A DNA stretch of 64,000 bases from Paenibacillus gallinarum (GTDB lineage Bacteria; Bacillota; Bacilli; Paenibacillales; Paenibacillaceae). The position numbers and the translations under genes were made by a program. The stretch spans positions 744,001 through 808,000 of the forward strand of contig NZ_JACSQL010000002.1 of assembly GCF_014836635.1 (NCBI RefSeq), in the 5' to 3' direction. Shown in pieces: positions 62,295 through 64,000 of this stretch (its first letter is position 1; each line of letters begins with the position of its first letter). The notes beneath the pieces are model-generated. The model was not told the origin of the DNA, made no database searches, and worked only from the letters and a program-made list of their open reading frames with translations.

Positions 62295-62954
62295 ATGAGT
62301 GTTTTTGAAGTGTTCAGTATTATAGGAACGATTGCTTTTGCGATGTCGGGAGCTTTTGTTGCCATGGAGGAAGATTACGATATCTTAGGAATTGTGGTAC
62401 TCGGATTGGTGACGGCCTTTGGCGGGGGGGTAATCCGGAACGTTCTTATCGGAGTTCCTGTTACAACGCTCTGGAGTCAGGGCACCTTAATTATGCTTGC
62501 ACTTATTTCTATTGCGATTGCTTTTGTGCTGCCTATTCCGTGGATTGGTCATTGGAAAAAAACAGAGATGTTTTTTGATGCCATTGGGTTATCTGCTTTT
62601 GCTATTCAGGGTGCGCTTTATGCTACAAAAATGAATCACCCGATCAGCGCGGTTATAGTGGCAGGGGTTCTGACTGGTATTGGCGGAGGTATTATTAGAG
62701 ATTTGCTCGCAGGACGGAAACCGATGGTCTTAAGAGATGAAATTTATGCGGTGTGGGCAATCATGGCGGGACTTCTTATTGGTCTGGGTATGACGAACAG
62801 TACAACGAGTCTGCTCATTCTTTTTACAGTAGTTGTTATGCTGAGAATGCTATCTGTGCACTATAAATGGAAGTTGCCTAGAAGATCTCTAAGACCAAGT
62901 GAAGAAGTGATATTAGAGGCTGGTGCTAACAACCATCAAACGAAAAGTTTGTAA
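62295..62954 (+). CDS. TRIC-family (UPF0126) cation channel protein
   Basis: 219 residues, seven hydrophobic helices in two similar halves. The repeated motif GLVTAFGGGVIRN and GVLTGIGGGIIRD is the signature of bacterial trimeric intracellular cation channels (UPF0126, YvgT-like). ATG 62295 gives MSVFEVFSIIGTIAFAMSG as in relatives; the ribosome site is weak. It is followed 15 bases later by the tyrosine phosphatase gene. Confidence 0.88.
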   Translation: MSVFEVFSIIGTIAFAMSGAFVAMEEDYDILGIVVLGLVTAFGGGVIRNVLIGVPVTTLWSQGTLIMLALISIAIAFVLPIPWIGHWKKTEMFFDAIGLSAFAIQGALYATKMNHPISAVIVAGVLTGIGGGIIRDLLAGRKPMVLRDEIYAVWAIMAGLLIGLGMTNSTTSLLILFTVVVMLRMLSVHYKWKLPRRSLRPSEEVILEAGANNHQTKSL

Positions 62955-62969
62955 GGGGAGGAGAGAGAT

Positions 62970-63430
62970 ATGATACACGTTTTGTTTGTTTGTTTAGGTA
63001 ACATATGCAGGTCGCCTATGGCGGAGGCGGTACTGCGGCATAAAATTGCAGCTCGTCATTTGGATGGTAAAATAGTAGTGGATTCTGCAGGCACGGGGAT
63101 TGGCATATCGGTAAACCTCCTCACGAAGGAACAAGCTCATTACTAACTTCCAAAGGCATCACTTATGAAGGGATGACCGCGAGACAAGTGATAGAAGAAG
63201 ACTTTGTTAATTTTGATTATATTATCTGTATGGATGATTCAAACGAACTCAATCTTCGCAAACTACGGGGCGCGGAAAATGCCAAGATTATTAAGTTTAT
63301 GGATCTGCTTCCTGATGAGCAGGTTAGAGAAGTACCGGATCCTTATTACACGGGCAATTTCGATGAAGTGTACCGGCTTATTGATCTTGGGACGGAAGTA
63401 TTGTTGAAGCAAATTATAGAAGAAAATTAG
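62970..63430 (+). pseudogene. Frameshifted low-molecular-weight protein tyrosine phosphatase (YfkJ-like)
   Basis: Starts at ATG 62970 with GGGGAGGAG upstream. VCLGNICRSPMAEAV holds the catalytic C(x)5R P-loop (C8) with Ile before the Arg, as in YfkJ rather than the arginine phosphatase YwlE. At the GGGG run 63095-63098 one G appears to be missing: with five Gs the protein would continue GDWHIGKPPHEGTSSLLTS in the right frame to VPDPYYTGNF at about 63350 (general acid Asp) and end at 63430. As given, it stops early. Either a real loss or a sequencing error in a homopolymer. Confidence 0.85.
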
Positions 63431-63438
63431 CATAAAAA

Positions 63439-63460
63439 AGCCGGCTCTGTGAGCCGGCTA
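63439..63460. terminator. Terminator shared by the phosphatase gene and the esterase gene
   Basis: AGCCGGCTC/GAGCCGGCT stem, loop TGT, with A-run on the left (T-run for the minus strand). Confidence 0.8.
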
Positions 63461-63519
63461 ATATTATAATTTTAATGAAAGCGATATCATTAGGTCGATA
63501 TGAGTTGTTATACCTGTAA

Positions 63520-64000
63520 TCAACCTTTATTGAGGAAGTGCATCAATGCATCCGGCAATTCATTTTGCCAGAAACCCCATTGATGCTTACCGTCTTTTTC
63601 AGCATAAGTTACCGCAGCACCGCGATCTTCTAGAAGTTTGCGAGTTTTTCGGTTGAGGTCTACAAAGTCATATACGCCTGTATCGGCTTCGAAATCTCTT
63701 TCTTGGAGTCCGACAATCATCCAAACTTCAAGTGAGGACAAGTCGGTTGCTTTCGCGTAAATGTCTTGGGATTCTTCATAAAAAGCACCAGACATACTGA
63801 TGACTTTGCTAAATAGGTCTGGATACATCAAGGCCAAGTGCAGCGATACACTTCCACCAAGCGAATCGCCAGCCAGAATACGTTCGTCTTTAGAGCGGCG
63901 AACAGGATATTTTGCTTCGATAAAAGGAATAACCTCTTCTGCAAAAGCAGAAGTGTACTTATCAAACAGGTTGCCAAAGGGAGCGTATTCCTGCGTTCTA
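63520..64000 (-). CDS. Esterase (alpha/beta hydrolase, enterochelin-esterase-like), 5' end outside window
   Basis: 160 visible residues of an esterase of the putative esterase/Fes family; the N-terminal part lies beyond position 64000. The nucleophile elbow GDSLGGS is at about 63870-63855, the acid is in GLQERDFEADT and the catalytic His in GKHQWGFWQ near the C-terminus. An in-frame Met at 63837 could be mistaken for the start but it lies after the nucleophile, so it is internal. Substrate unknown. Confidence 0.85.
   Translation of the reverse strand, partial: RTQEYAPFGNLFDKYTSAFAEEVIPFIEAKYPVRRSKDERILAGDSLGGSVSLHLALMYPDLFSKVISMSGAFYEESQDIYAKATDLSSLEVWMIVGLQERDFEADTGVYDFVDLNRKTRKLLEDRGAAVTYAEKDGKHQWGFWQNELPDALMHFLNKG

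Noticed and set aside
1..64000. CRISPR arrays, tRNA or rRNA genes
   Set aside because: No regularly spaced repeats and no cloverleaf or rRNA-like sequence was noticed on reading both strands; a tRNAscan or Infernal run would settle it.

Overview
The window looks like a chromosome segment of an endospore-forming Firmicute, most likely Paenibacillus or a close relative. This is inferred from gene content: the outer spore coat gene cotE, spoVK, the GlnR/GlnA pair, LexA divergent from YneA, strong AGGAGG-type ribosome sites, many TTG/GTG starts, and gene order shared with Bacillus subtilis (cotE-mutS-mutL; miaA-hfq-spoVK-hflX-ynbB-glnR-glnA; lexA/yneA). No rRNA, tRNA or CRISPR was seen.

Layout. 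0-6 kb: a HesB-like protein, an M32 carboxypeptidase, an NMT1/SsuA-type ABC importer (lipoprotein, ATPase, permease) and a membrane protein of the aromatic acid exporter family. 6-15 kb: cotE, a putative amidoligase, mutS, mutL, an RsmJ-like methyltransferase, miaA and hfq. 15-25 kb: a class A penicillin-binding protein with an Asn/Gly-rich tail, a DUF402 protein, a DUF218 membrane protein, spoVK, hflX, a PLP enzyme (YnbB), and glnR and glnA with a GlnR operator and a leader hairpin.

25.1-30.8 kb is a decayed accessory region at the 3' end of glnA. The last ~60 bases of glnA plus its terminator recur about 3.4 kb downstream. Between the copies lie a broken tyrosine integrase, a broken phage-type small gene, an intact hypothetical membrane protein, an intact AbiJ/Abi_C-like gene with a HEPN-type motif, and an IS3-type fragment. 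Beyond the second copy are a broken MerR regulator, its 19-bp-spacer promoter, and a broken CPBP (CAAX-type) protease.

30.8-44.7 kb is mostly housekeeping: lexA and yneA with several LexA boxes; a HAD hydrolase; a YtkA-like lipoprotein; acireductone dioxygenase (mtnD) next to B12-dependent methionine synthase (metH); RNase Z; a NagD-type phosphatase; and a tightly packed run with an Fpg/Nei glycosylase, endonuclease IV, a cyclic-phosphate-processing receiver protein, a thioredoxin-like protein, a lone ABC ATPase and an RlmM-like methyltransferase.

44.8-55.4 kb is a Tad/Flp-like secretion or pilus operon. It starts with a strong promoter and a terminator-like leader. It encodes a Ser/Thr kinase fused to a MinD-like domain, a CpaB-like SAF protein, two further MinD/TadZ-like proteins, a CpaF-type ATPase, a double-module TadB/TadC-like membrane protein and four small membrane-anchored pilin-like or pseudopilin-like proteins. 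It is the most interesting candidate system here.

55.5-64 kb: an ABC-F ATPase; a TPP riboswitch with terminator controlling tenI-thiO-thiS-thiG-thiF (the aerobic thiazole branch of thiamine synthesis); thiamine pyrophosphokinase on the opposite strand; a TRIC-family channel; a frameshifted low-molecular-weight tyrosine phosphatase; and the 3' part of an esterase running off the window end.
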